Source: Hungatella sp. UBA3147 (GTDB taxonomy: Bacteria; Bacillota; Clostridia; Lachnospirales; Lachnospiraceae). From it: a stretch of 9,893 bases of DNA. Made by a program: the position numbers and the translations under genes. Positions 1-6,708 of this stretch are shown piece by piece. The stretch is taken from the NCBI GenBank assembly GCA_002365025.1, contig DEYX01000349.1, positions 1-9,893 of the forward strand. Direction: 5' to 3'. Every line of letters starts with the position of its first letter. Within the stretch, counting starts at the first letter, position 1. Below the pieces are notes generated by a model. It saw only the letters and a program-made list of their open reading frames with translations. It did not search any database and was not told where the DNA came from.

Positions 1-774
1 AAAGACCCTAACGACGATAAGAATATTATTCTGGAGATCCGTGCCGGAGCAGGCGGTGACGAGGCGGCTCTGTTCGCTTCCGAGCTGTACCGTATGTATG
101 TAAATTATGCAGAGGGATATCACTGGAAGGTAGAGCTGATCAGCGTCAATGAAAATGGGATCGGCGGTTTTAAAGAAGTAGTTGCCATGATTACAGGCAA
201 GGGCGCTTATTCCAAGATGAAATATGAAAGCGGTGTCCACCGGGTACAGCGTGTTCCGGAGACAGAGAGCGGTGGCAGAATCCATACCTCCACGGCGACT
301 GTTGCAGTTATGCCCGAAGCAGAAGAGTTTGACGTAGTGATCGAGGATAAAGATGTGAGAATCGACGTTATGCGTGCTTCCGGAAACGGCGGACAGTGCG
401 TAAATACTACCGACTCTGCCGTTCGTCTTACCCACATGCCTACGGGAATCGTGATTTACAGCCAGACGGAAAAATCACAGCTTCAGAATAAAGAAAAGGC
501 CTTCCGGTTATTGCGTTCCAAGCTTTTTGATTTAGAACTTGAGAAAAGGCAGAATTCGGAGGCCGAGGAAAGAAGAAGCCAGATCGGTACCGGAGACCGT
601 TCTGAAAAGATCCGAACCTATAATTTTCCCCAGGGCCGTGTAACGGATCACAGAATCAAGCTGACTCTTTATAAGATTGATTCCATTATGAATGGGGACA
701 TTCATGAGCTTCTGGATTCTCTCATTGCTGCGGATCAGGCTGCGCGCTTAAGCAAGTTAAACGAAGAGATATAA
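1..774 (+). CDS. prfA: Peptide chain release factor 1, 3' part (5' end outside window)
   Basis: Class I release factor that reads UAA and UAG in the ribosomal A site and triggers peptidyl-tRNA hydrolysis in the cytoplasm. The frame is open from base 1, and 257 residues are visible; the family is about 355-360 long, so roughly 100 N-terminal residues lie to the left. The catalytic GGQ is at bases 388-396, in the context GNGGQCVNTTDSAVRLTH. The stop-codon-reading tripeptide is PET at 256-264, in RVPETESGGRIHTST; RF2 would have SPF. The visible part starts just before the EIRAGAGGDEA segment, and the C-terminal RIRTYNFPQ-like and VTDHR blocks are present (here KIRTYNFPQGRVTDHR). The reading frame is intact to the TAA at 772-774. 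Two terminators follow, so this is probably the last gene of its transcript. In many Firmicutes prmC is its upstream partner, but that part is not visible. Identification is secure. Confidence 0.97.
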   Translation, partial: KDPNDDKNIILEIRAGAGGDEAALFASELYRMYVNYAEGYHWKVELISVNENGIGGFKEVVAMITGKGAYSKMKYESGVHRVQRVPETESGGRIHTSTATVAVMPEAEEFDVVIEDKDVRIDVMRASGNGGQCVNTTDSAVRLTHMPTGIVIYSQTEKSQLQNKEKAFRLLRSKLFDLELEKRQNSEAEERRSQIGTGDRSEKIRTYNFPQGRVTDHRIKLTLYKIDSIMNGDIHELLDSLIAADQAARLSKLNEEI

Positions 775-799
775 AAATACCGGATTCGTGGTGTTTTTT
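774..799 (+). terminator. Weak intrinsic terminator directly after prfA
   Basis: Bases 774-781 (AAAATACC) pair with 790-797 (GGTGTTTT), with one T-G wobble, around an 8-nt loop. The 3' arm runs into a six-T tract at 794-799. The stem begins on the last base of the prfA stop codon and is A/T-rich, so it is probably leaky. A stronger terminator follows about 40 nt later. Confidence 0.5.
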
Positions 800-836
800 G
801 GACTTGTATAAATTAAAAAAATGGACCCATGTCGTC

Positions 837-866
837 ACCCCGTTCCGCAATGGAATGGGGTTTTTT
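837..866 (+). terminator. Intrinsic terminator of the prfA transcript
   Basis: The arm ACCCCGTTCC (837-846) pairs with GGAATGGGGT (852-861) around the loop GCAAT. All ten positions pair, with one G-T wobble, and a run of six T follows at 861-866. This is a classic Rho-independent terminator and separates prfA from the PRD regulator gene. Confidence 0.9.
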
Positions 867-920
867 ATATGATCTGTCTGTGAGAAGAGAATACCACATT
901 TAAATTGGAAAAAAGAATCA

Positions 921-949
921 TTTAGTTCCCTTGCAAATTATGGTATTAT
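921..949 (+). promoter_or_regulatory. Candidate sigma-A promoter of the PRD regulator gene
   Basis: A TATTAT -10 hexamer at 944-949 is preceded by TGG (941-943), giving an extended -10 of the TGn type. Seventeen bases upstream is a poor -35, TTTAGT (921-926). A TTGCAA at 931-936 is not correctly spaced for this -10. The predicted start is about 60 nt before the ATG at 1019. Support is sequence resemblance only. Confidence 0.45.
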
Positions 950-1018
950 GTAAATATGCATAAAAAATATAACTAAAAGTAATTCGTATTTGGCATGAAT
1001 AAATAGGAGTGAGTAGAT

Positions 1019-2926
1019 ATGGACAGGCGAAAGAGACAGATCCTGGATATTTTGTCAGACAGTGAATACTATACGGCAGAAGATCTTGCAGGGCAGATCT
1101 GTATCGGGACAAAGACCATTCGCAATCTGCTGAAAGAGATGAATCAGGAAATAGAGCCCTATGGGGCCTCAATTCTTTCAAAATATGGTGTAGGATATTA
1201 TCTGAACGTTTCGGACAAAGAAAAGTTCGGTTCTTTTATTCAGGATGCCCATCATTCCGATAAATATCTGCCTGATACGTCGGAGGAACGGATACAATAC
1301 CTGCTGGAGTATCTGTTTAACAGCCCTTCCTATGTAAAATTGGATGAATTGAGTGACAGTCTGTATATCTCGAAGCGGACATTGACTGTGGATTTAAAGG
1401 AAGTAGAACAATACTTAGATAAATTTAATATAAAAATCATCCGAAAACCTAATTACGGAATTAAGCTGGAAGGAGGAGAATTCGAAGCAAGATTGTGCAT
1501 CGCGTCTTTTTCTGGAAAACGGCTTCATAAGGGCAATCAGAGTATGGATGAGATTGCGGCATGCGTATCGGATGTTCTTAAAAGGAACGATTTTCTGATT
1601 CCCGGAGCTGCCTATCAGAACCTTGTTGTTCATCTTTACATAGCGATCAGCCGGATTATGGAATGCCATTATGTGCCCATGCCTGAGGAGCCTTTGAAGA
1701 ATTTGAACGGACGGTATGAGTATCAAATCGCAAAAGAAATCGCGGAACAGATAGAATCCACATTCCACATCACATTCCCGGAGGCAGAGATCGTTTATAT
1801 CGCCATACACTTAGCTGGGAAGAAGATGATATACCATGCCGATGGAGCGGATCAGAATATCATCATCACCCAGGAAATCAGTGATCTGGTGACCATCATG
1901 CTGGAACGGGTGTATGATCTGTTTAAATTTGATTTCCGTAATGATCTGGAGCTGCGCATGCTATTGTGCCAGCATCTGGTGCCTTTAAGCATCAGGATCA
2001 AATATGATATGGACTTGAAGAATCCTCTTCTTCGGGATGTAAAGGAAAGGTTCTGCCTTTCCTATACCATGGCCTGCAATGCGGTCACAGTTATAAACGA
2101 ACATTTTAATATCCTTTTGTCCGAAGATGAAATTGCATACTTTGCCTTTGCTTTCGCATTTGCTCTTGAGCGGAAAAAGACTGAAATAGAGAAAAAGAAT
2201 ATACTTCTGGTATGCTCTTCCGGTAGGGGAAGTGCGAAGCTTCTTCAGTATAAATACCAGAATTCGTTTAAAGAATATATAAACGATATTACTGCCTGCG
2301 ATGTGGGAAGTATTTATAAGATGGATTTTTCAAAATATGACTACATCTTTACCACCGTACCCATCACGGTTCCCGTACCTCTTCCGATTCTGGAGGTGCA
2401 GTATTTTCTTGATGACAAAGACATTGTCAATGTAAAAAAGGTTCTTACTTCCGATAAGGACTCTTCCGTGCGGAATTACTACGAACGGGAGATGTTTCTG
2501 CCTCATTTAAAGCTGCAGACAAAGGAAGAGGTCCTTCGCTGTATGTGCCAGTTTGTGATGGAAAAGAAGAATCTTCCGAAGGAATTTTATGAATCCGTGT
2601 TAAAGAGGGAGAGGCTAGCCAAGACCGCTTTTGGCAACATGGTGGCAATGCCTCACGTTTACAAGGCGATCAGTGAGGAGACATTTGTATGTGTTGGTAT
2701 CCTTGATGAACCGGTGGACTGGGAAGGGCAGAAGGTACGCGCCGTTTTCCTGGTGTCCATAGCTAATAAGGACCATACCAGTGAGGAACTGCAGCGCTTT
2801 TATCAGATGACAGCGGCCTTTCTTTTAAGCCAGAAACAAATCCAGGAGCTGGTCAAAAAGCAGGATTATGATGTATTTATAGAAGCCATGAGCAGCATAG
2901 AAGAACAGATTCCAAAGGAAGTATGA
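1019..2926 (+). CDS. PRD-domain transcriptional activator with EIIB-like and EIIA-like PTS domains (LicR/MtlR/ManR type)
   Basis: Predicted DNA-binding activator of a sugar PTS operon, controlled by PTS phosphorylation. Domains in order over 635 residues: winged HTH (about 5-60), second Mga-like HTH (about 90-150), PRD1 (about 175-275), PRD2 (about 285-390), EIIB-like domain (about 393-480) and EIIA-like domain (about 490-630). Candidate phosphorylation sites are H205 (NLVVHLYIAI) and H264 (YIAIHLAGKK) in PRD1, H319 (LLCQHLVPL) in PRD2, C399 in the EIIB loop (ILLVCSSGRGSAK) and H545 in the EIIA motif (MVAMPHV). The usual second histidine of PRD2 is replaced by A378, within an alternating F/A stretch. 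The ATG at 1019 has AGGAG at 1005-1009, and length and ends fit the family. No complete PTS genes lie beside it; a possible permease remnant follows. The substrate cannot be assigned. In this family the EIIB and EIIA domains relay the state of the cognate transporter, while HPr acts on the PRDs. Confidence 0.92.
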   Translation: MDRRKRQILDILSDSEYYTAEDLAGQICIGTKTIRNLLKEMNQEIEPYGASILSKYGVGYYLNVSDKEKFGSFIQDAHHSDKYLPDTSEERIQYLLEYLFNSPSYVKLDELSDSLYISKRTLTVDLKEVEQYLDKFNIKIIRKPNYGIKLEGGEFEARLCIASFSGKRLHKGNQSMDEIAACVSDVLKRNDFLIPGAAYQNLVVHLYIAISRIMECHYVPMPEEPLKNLNGRYEYQIAKEIAEQIESTFHITFPEAEIVYIAIHLAGKKMIYHADGADQNIIITQEISDLVTIMLERVYDLFKFDFRNDLELRMLLCQHLVPLSIRIKYDMDLKNPLLRDVKERFCLSYTMACNAVTVINEHFNILLSEDEIAYFAFAFAFALERKKTEIEKKNILLVCSSGRGSAKLLQYKYQNSFKEYINDITACDVGSIYKMDFSKYDYIFTTVPITVPVPLPILEVQYFLDDKDIVNVKKVLTSDKDSSVRNYYEREMFLPHLKLQTKEEVLRCMCQFVMEKKNLPKEFYESVLKRERLAKTAFGNMVAMPHVYKAISEETFVCVGILDEPVDWEGQKVRAVFLVSIANKDHTSEELQRFYQMTAAFLLSQKQIQELVKKQDYDVFIEAMSSIEEQIPKEV

Positions 2927-2950
2927 GGGAAAGGATAAAGAATAAAAGTG

Positions 2951-2993
2951 AGACGAGTACAGAATGATTATCATTTTGCACTCGTCTTTTTCT
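2951..2993 (+). terminator. Long-stem intrinsic terminator of the PRD regulator gene
   Basis: Bases 2951-2967 fold onto 2971-2987 around the three-base loop TTA. The stem has 17 positions, with one A-C mismatch and one G-T wobble; its base is AGACGAGT against ACTCGTCT. A run of five T (2987-2991) and a T-rich tail follow. It starts about 25 nt after the regulator stop codon, so the regulator is probably monocistronic and the sequence to the right is outside its transcript. Confidence 0.88.
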
Positions 2994-3088
2994 CTGTCGG
3001 GATCAGCTTTACAAAGGCGTATATTCAGTTGGTAAAGAGAGGAAAAAGGTACCATTACGAAGATGGAAAAAGGCATCATGGAGTTCTA

Positions 3089-3240
3089 AAAGCACCTTAT
3101 GAAGACATGATTAATGCTGCCGTTGGTGTCTCGTTTGGCATTATTTCATGTCGTTAATGGCTTTTATTACCACTCAGCTTTCAGACGGCTTTGTCATTGA
3201 TCCTGCAGGCTTTGATTCTACGGGACTATTTACAGCAATT
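3089..3240 (+). pseudogene. Possible frameshifted remnant of a cellobiose/lactose-type PTS EIIC permease
   Basis: No intact gene lies between the terminator at 2951-2993 and the end of cyuA at 3275. Two overlapping frames encode a membrane-protein-like segment if joined. The frame through 3089-3148 reads YEDMINAAVGVSFGIIS. The frame from about 3148 reads MSLMAFITTQLSDGFVID, then PAGFDSTGLFTAI, ending at 3240. In my recollection of the family, GLFTAI preceded by a short loop marks the start of a late membrane helix in EIIC proteins of the lactose/cellobiose family (GLFTAIIVAL). The join needs one frameshift near 3143-3150, and everything before and after the fragment is missing. There is no start codon with a ribosome site. 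The family call rests on remembered motif resemblance, not on an alignment. The position beside a PTS-controlled regulator fits the reading. The alternative is non-coding sequence with chance resemblance. Confidence 0.4.
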
Positions 3241-3264
3241 CCAGGAAGCCCCTGGAATTGCTGT
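3232..3264. repeat. Perfect 14-bp inverted repeat just downstream of cyuA
   Basis: ACAGCAATTCCAGG (3232-3245) is exactly complementary to CCTGGAATTGCTGT (3251-3264), with the loop AAGCC. It begins about 10 nt after the cyuA stop codon as read on the minus strand. Neither strand has a T tract after the stem: the minus strand continues AAATAG and the plus strand CTTATC. It is therefore not a standard intrinsic terminator. It could stabilise the cyuA transcript 3' end, stop transcription inefficiently, or be a rearrangement scar. Confidence 0.8.
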
Positions 3265-3274
3265 CTTATCAATG

Positions 3275-4549
3275 TTACACCTCAATCATAATCCGTATAA
3301 TCTCCTTGTTGGTTTCCCTCATTCCTTCTCTCCCCAGTCTTCCGACATTCCGAAGGGTAGCCTCCACGCCTTTGGTGACGATTCCGTCACCGTCAAAAAA
3401 CTGTTGTCCCTGCATGTACATATTGTAACCTAGAATTCCGGCTTCTATGGAAGAGGCGATCTTTGCCGCGCAGGAGGATTTTGCCCCATCGCATACGATA
3501 CCGGAGACAATGGCGAGCGCATTGACGATGGTATGGATGACTTCCTCATAGCCCCCTCCGCAGAGATAGGCAATTCCGGCTCCGGCTCCGGCTCCTGCAT
3601 TGACGGCTCCGCAATAGGCGGATAATCTGCCGATGGGAGTTTTCTGGTGAATGGCGGCCAGATTGGATAAGGCTAAGGCCCGGTATAATTTCTCTTCGCT
3701 GGCCTTTAAGGCCTTTGCATATACGATGACAGGTACGGAAACGGTGATCCCCTGATTTCCGCTTCCGGAATTGATAACCACCGGCAGCCCGCAGCCATTC
3801 ATTCTGGCATCAGAACCTGCAGCTGCCATGGCCTTTGCCCTGACGGATAAGTCATCTCCCGCATTTTTAAGAAGTACCTTGCCGATATTGGCTCCATAGC
3901 TTTCCTTAAGCCCCTCTTCGGCAATGGCCCAGTTGTAACGGATCTGGCGGTCTAAGATCTCCTGTATGTCAGAGATTTCCACGGAATTGATAAAGTCCCA
4001 GATATCTTCCATATTGAGTAAATTACGGTCAGTCAGCGCCTCTTCTTCCAAAGCTGCTTCCTTTTTCTCTTGTATGATCCCATCCTTTTCTATGAGGACG
4101 ATGTTGGTGTGGTAACCCGCAATCCGTACCCTGCTATAGGACGATCCCTTATACAGGGTAACAAGGATGTCAAAGTTAATCCCCTGATCCAGGTGTTCCA
4201 CCGTGATCTCTCGTTCTTTCATAAATTCTCTCATCTGTACCATCTGCTCCGGCGAGACCTCTGCTATGACCTCCAGCTCTCTTTCCGGATTCCCTGCCAC
4301 AATCCCCGCCGCCACTGCCGCAGGAATGCCCTTTAAATGGCCTGTGTTGGGAACGATCACAGATTTCACATTCTTAATAATGCTTCCGCTGGCTGCCACA
4401 ACCACTTGATCAGGCATCTGCCCCAGAGTTTTTCTGGCTATTGCGGCGGCATAAGCCAGGGCGATCGGTTCGGTACAGCCCATGGCGGGAAGCAGTTCTT
4501 CCTTCAGTATCTGCACATAGGCGCGGTATTTATTACATTCCCTTTCCAT
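3275..4549 (-). CDS. cyuA: L-cysteine desulfidase / UPF0597 (YhaM) family iron-sulfur enzyme
   Basis: Cytoplasmic enzyme that breaks L-cysteine into hydrogen sulfide, ammonia and pyruvate; the archaeal and enteric relatives are [4Fe-4S] proteins resembling serine dehydratases. From the start chosen here it has 424 residues. GCTEP carries C25, and further conserved cysteines are C313 (SAYCGA), C353 and C360 (VCDGAKSSC). Their 40- and 7-residue spacings match my recollection of the Methanocaldococcus enzyme (Cys25/282/322/329), so a cluster is expected. Other family signatures are NSGSGNQGI and SDARMNGCGLP. An ATG ten codons upstream (4577-4579) is in frame but lacks a clear ribosome site. The ATG at 4547-4549 has AAAGGA about 11 nt before it and places C25 at the canonical position, so it is preferred. 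The gene is divergent from a LysR-type regulator, which may control it. Cysteine disposal, sulfide production or sulfur supply are the likely roles. Some related proteins may act on other amino acids. Confidence 0.88.
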   Translation of the reverse strand: MERECNKYRAYVQILKEELLPAMGCTEPIALAYAAAIARKTLGQMPDQVVVAASGSIIKNVKSVIVPNTGHLKGIPAAVAAGIVAGNPERELEVIAEVSPEQMVQMREFMKEREITVEHLDQGINFDILVTLYKGSSYSRVRIAGYHTNIVLIEKDGIIQEKKEAALEEEALTDRNLLNMEDIWDFINSVEISDIQEILDRQIRYNWAIAEEGLKESYGANIGKVLLKNAGDDLSVRAKAMAAAGSDARMNGCGLPVVINSGSGNQGITVSVPVIVYAKALKASEEKLYRALALSNLAAIHQKTPIGRLSAYCGAVNAGAGAGAGIAYLCGGGYEEVIHTIVNALAIVSGIVCDGAKSSCAAKIASSIEAGILGYNMYMQGQQFFDGDGIVTKGVEATLRNVGRLGREGMRETNKEIIRIMIEV

Positions 4550-4718
4550 ATGACATTCATTCCTTTCTGTAAGTATCATTAATTTTCCGTAAACAGCCTG
4601 TTATTAATCATTGATTTCTTCTTAGTTATAATGTAACATATAAAAGTATGAATGTAAAATTTAACGTTTTTAAGATAACGTTTAATATTTTTAAATAAAC
4701 TAAGGAAGGAGTTTTAAA
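4550..4718. promoter_or_regulatory. Divergent cyuA / LysR-regulator control region
   Basis: AT-rich region between two divergent genes. On the plus strand a perfect TATAAT stands at 4627-4632 without a good -35. A second option for the regulator gene is TTAACG (4661-4666), 17 bp, AATATT (4684-4689). On the minus strand TATAAC (4630-4625) could be a -10 for cyuA, again with a weak -35. TAACGTTT occurs twice (4662-4669 and 4676-4683). The regulator has a strong ribosome site, AAGGAG, at 4706-4711. LysR proteins commonly bind such shared regions and repress their own gene. Which promoter is used cannot be decided from sequence. Confidence 0.4.
4662..4683. repeat. Paired TAACGTTT boxes, candidate LysR-type operator
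   Basis: TAACGTTT at 4662-4669 is repeated at 4676-4683, 14 bp start to start. The core AACGTT is self-complementary, so the pair is both direct and inverted. It lies 36-57 nt before the regulator start codon, within a possible promoter. It is a plausible binding site for the LysR-type protein encoded next to it, but chance in AT-rich DNA is not excluded. Confidence 0.4.
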
Positions 4719-5642
4719 ATGGAACTTCGTGAAATAAAGACATTTTTAGAGGTGGCAAACCGGAAAAGTTTTTGCAGGGCGGCTGAAAAGCTGGGCTATT
4801 CCCAGGCTGCTGTCACCGTACAGATCAAACAGCTGGAACGGGAATTAAATGTGCATTTGTTTGACCGGATCGGGAAACAGACGACCCTGACTCATGAGGG
4901 GGAAACCTTTTATGAATATGCGGCTGATGTGGTAAAGAACTTAACCCATGTAAAAAATATTTTATCCGTATCCCCGGAGCTTACAGGAAGGCTGGTGATC
5001 GGGACCATAGAGTCCATCTGTTCTACCTTGTTTCCGCCCCTCATTCAGGAGTTCCACCGCCTTTATCCCTTAGTCAACGTAAGCATTGTCGTGGATTCCC
5101 CTGATGCGCTTCTAACCATGATGAACCATAACACCATTGATCTGGTGTATTTCCTTGATAAGCGCATGTATGATTCAAAATGGGTGAAAGTGATGGAAAA
5201 GCCTGAAAATATTATTTTTGCAGCTTCAAAAAACCATCCCTTTGGAATGGAAACAGGTCTTACCATAGATCAAGTCATTTCGCAGCCCATGATCCTTACG
5301 GAAAAGGATGCCAGCTACCGGCTTATGCTGGAACAGTACCTTGCAGCTTATGGTAAAAAGGTTCACCCCTTTCTGGAGATCGGCAATACGGAATTCATCA
5401 TCAAGCTTCTCCGCAGCAATGCAGGGATCTCTTTTCTTCCGGAATTTACCATTTGCAGGGATATTGAGGAAGGATCCTTAATGCCTCTTAACATGAAGGA
5501 CTTTCACTTGCACTCCTGGAGGCAGATGGTTTATCACAAGGATAAATGGATCAGCAGAGAGATGAAGGCATTTATTGAACTGGTTCAAAGGATGGAGCAG
5601 GAGTGCAAAGGGGCAGCCCCTCTGGACATTCCAAAAGAATAA
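4719..5642 (+). CDS. LysR-type transcriptional regulator
   Basis: Typical LTTR of 307 residues. The N-terminal winged HTH spans about 1-60, with FLEVANRKSFCRAAEKLGYS followed by the recognition-helix region AAVTVQIKQLERELNVHLFDR. A linker helix follows, then a periplasmic-binding-protein-like effector domain (about 88-295) with GRLVIGTIES at its start. These proteins act as tetramers and change DNA bending when a small molecule binds. The ATG at 4719 has AAGGAG seven nt upstream. The gene is divergent from cyuA, the usual layout for a LysR regulator and its target, so a cysteine- or sulfur-related effector is a reasonable inference; the effector domain alone does not reveal it. The promoter of the next gene begins at its stop codon with no terminator between, so read-through into the oxidoreductase-MATE unit is possible and that unit may also be a target. 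Confidence 0.93.
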   Translation: MELREIKTFLEVANRKSFCRAAEKLGYSQAAVTVQIKQLERELNVHLFDRIGKQTTLTHEGETFYEYAADVVKNLTHVKNILSVSPELTGRLVIGTIESICSTLFPPLIQEFHRLYPLVNVSIVVDSPDALLTMMNHNTIDLVYFLDKRMYDSKWVKVMEKPENIIFAASKNHPFGMETGLTIDQVISQPMILTEKDASYRLMLEQYLAAYGKKVHPFLEIGNTEFIIKLLRSNAGISFLPEFTICRDIEEGSLMPLNMKDFHLHSWRQMVYHKDKWISREMKAFIELVQRMEQECKGAAPLDIPKE

Positions 5643-5700
5643 TTGTACAGACTCTTTTCATGTGCTATACTGAACAGGAAAATATATGAAATAATTGTAC
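5638..5700 (+). repeat. 11-bp direct repeat flanking the oxidoreductase promoter
   Basis: AATAATTGTAC occurs at 5638-5648 and again at 5690-5700, 52 bp apart (about five helical turns). The first copy contains the -35 hexamer TTGTAC and overlaps the LysR stop codon. The second abuts the ribosome binding site of the oxidoreductase. The placement suits a two-site operator, but only the repetition is seen directly. Confidence 0.4.
5643..5671 (+). promoter_or_regulatory. Sigma-A promoter of the oxidoreductase-MATE unit
   Basis: TTGTAC (5643-5648), a 17-bp spacer and TATACT (5666-5671), with TGC directly before the -10 giving an extended -10. The -35 follows immediately after the stop codon of the LysR gene. 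The predicted start is about 36 nt before the oxidoreductase ATG, which has a GGAGG ribosome site at 5701-5705. Confidence 0.75.
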
Positions 5701-5713
5701 GGAGGTTTAAGAC

Positions 5714-6694
5714 ATGGAAGCGTTAAAAATCGGAATCATGGGAACAGGCAGGATCGCATCGGTACTGGCAAATACAATGCTTCAGATGCCTCAGGTAGTT
5801 CTGTTGGGAGCAGCCTCCAGAAGCCTGGAAAAAGCGGAAGAATTTGCGGCACGTTTTTCCATTGAAAGGGCTTACGGCTCTTATGAGGAACTTGTGAAAG
5901 ACCCGGATATTCAGCTGATCTACATTGCAACACCTCATTCTGAGCATTGCAGCAATGCGAAACTATGCCTGGAAAATGGAAAGCATGTTCTCTGCGAAAA
6001 AGCCTTTGCTGCCAACTATGCTCAGGCCAAGGAGATGACCGATCTGGCGGAGGAAAAAAGTCTTATGATAACGGAAGCCATGTGGGTACGTTACATGCCT
6101 ATGGCAAAAACCCTGAAAGAGGTTTTAAACTCAGGCGTTATCGGTGAGCCTATGACTCTTACGGCAAATCTCTGTTATCTGGTTTCTGACAAGCCTCGCC
6201 TTATAAAGCCGGAGCTTGCAGGGGGAGCCCTTCTTGATGTAGGAGTGTACACTCTTAATTTCGCTTCCATTGTTTTTGGTGATGAGATAACAGATATCAA
6301 ATCCAGTGTGATTAAGACAGACAGCGGAGTGGACGCCCAGAACAGCATAACCCTATGCTATCCTGGAGGAAAGATGGCAATCTTAAACAGTTCCCTGCGG
6401 GTGCTCTCTGACCGTATGGGAGTCATATACGGAACCAAGGGATACCTGGTAGTTGAGAATGTCAATAATTTTGAGACCATCCGGGTTTATAATGCCAATA
6501 GGGAGCTGGTTGAAACTCACATCAGGCCGGAACAGATATCAGGATATGAATACCAGATTGAAGCCAGCGGAGAAGCCATCAGAAACGGCTGGACGGAGTG
6601 TCCCCAAATGCCTCATAAGGCAACCCTGGACGTAATGAAGGTCATGGATGAGCTAAGAAGACAGTGGGGAATCCGCTACCCGTTTGAGGCATAA
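5714..6694 (+). CDS. Gfo/Idh/MocA family NAD(P)-dependent oxidoreductase
   Basis: Cytoplasmic dehydrogenase family that oxidises or reduces sugars, inositols and dihydrodiols with NAD(P). Over 326 residues: an N-terminal Rossmann fold (about 5-120) with the dinucleotide motif GTGRIA at 10-15, IYIATPHSEH before the catalytic region, then CEKAFA with E95-K96; this is the EKP motif of the family with Ala replacing Pro. EAMWVRYMP (about 121-129) and GGALLDVGVYTLNF (about 170-183) are typical of the dimeric dihydrodiol dehydrogenase-like branch and begin the C-terminal alpha/beta substrate domain. The start has GGAGG eight nt upstream. Tandem stops (TAATAA) end the gene. A MATE transporter starts 14 nt later and is probably co-transcribed. 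The substrate cannot be deduced; pairing with an exporter might mean modification and removal of a toxic compound, but that is inference only. Confidence 0.9.
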   Translation: MEALKIGIMGTGRIASVLANTMLQMPQVVLLGAASRSLEKAEEFAARFSIERAYGSYEELVKDPDIQLIYIATPHSEHCSNAKLCLENGKHVLCEKAFAANYAQAKEMTDLAEEKSLMITEAMWVRYMPMAKTLKEVLNSGVIGEPMTLTANLCYLVSDKPRLIKPELAGGALLDVGVYTLNFASIVFGDEITDIKSSVIKTDSGVDAQNSITLCYPGGKMAILNSSLRVLSDRMGVIYGTKGYLVVENVNNFETIRVYNANRELVETHIRPEQISGYEYQIEASGEAIRNGWTECPQMPHKATLDVMKVMDELRRQWGIRYPFEA

Positions 6695-6708
6695 TAAGAG
6701 GAAGGAAC

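Noticed and set aside
256..264. PET instead of the textbook PAT/PVT tripeptide in RF1
   Set aside because: To my knowledge PET occurs in normal Firmicute RF1 proteins such as that of Bacillus, and the rest of the protein is intact.
2948..3157. Small open frame of 69 codons after the PRD regulator
   Set aside because: It starts with GTG inside the base of the terminator hairpin, without a ribosome site, and its second half reads better as part of a frameshifted permease remnant.
3225..3270. Hairpin after cyuA as an intrinsic terminator
   Set aside because: The stem is perfect but neither strand has a T tract, so it was listed as an inverted repeat.
3191..3433. Plus-strand frame of 80 codons across the end of cyuA
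   Set aside because: Most of it is antisense to the conserved C-terminus of cyuA, and it has no ribosome site or recognisable protein features.
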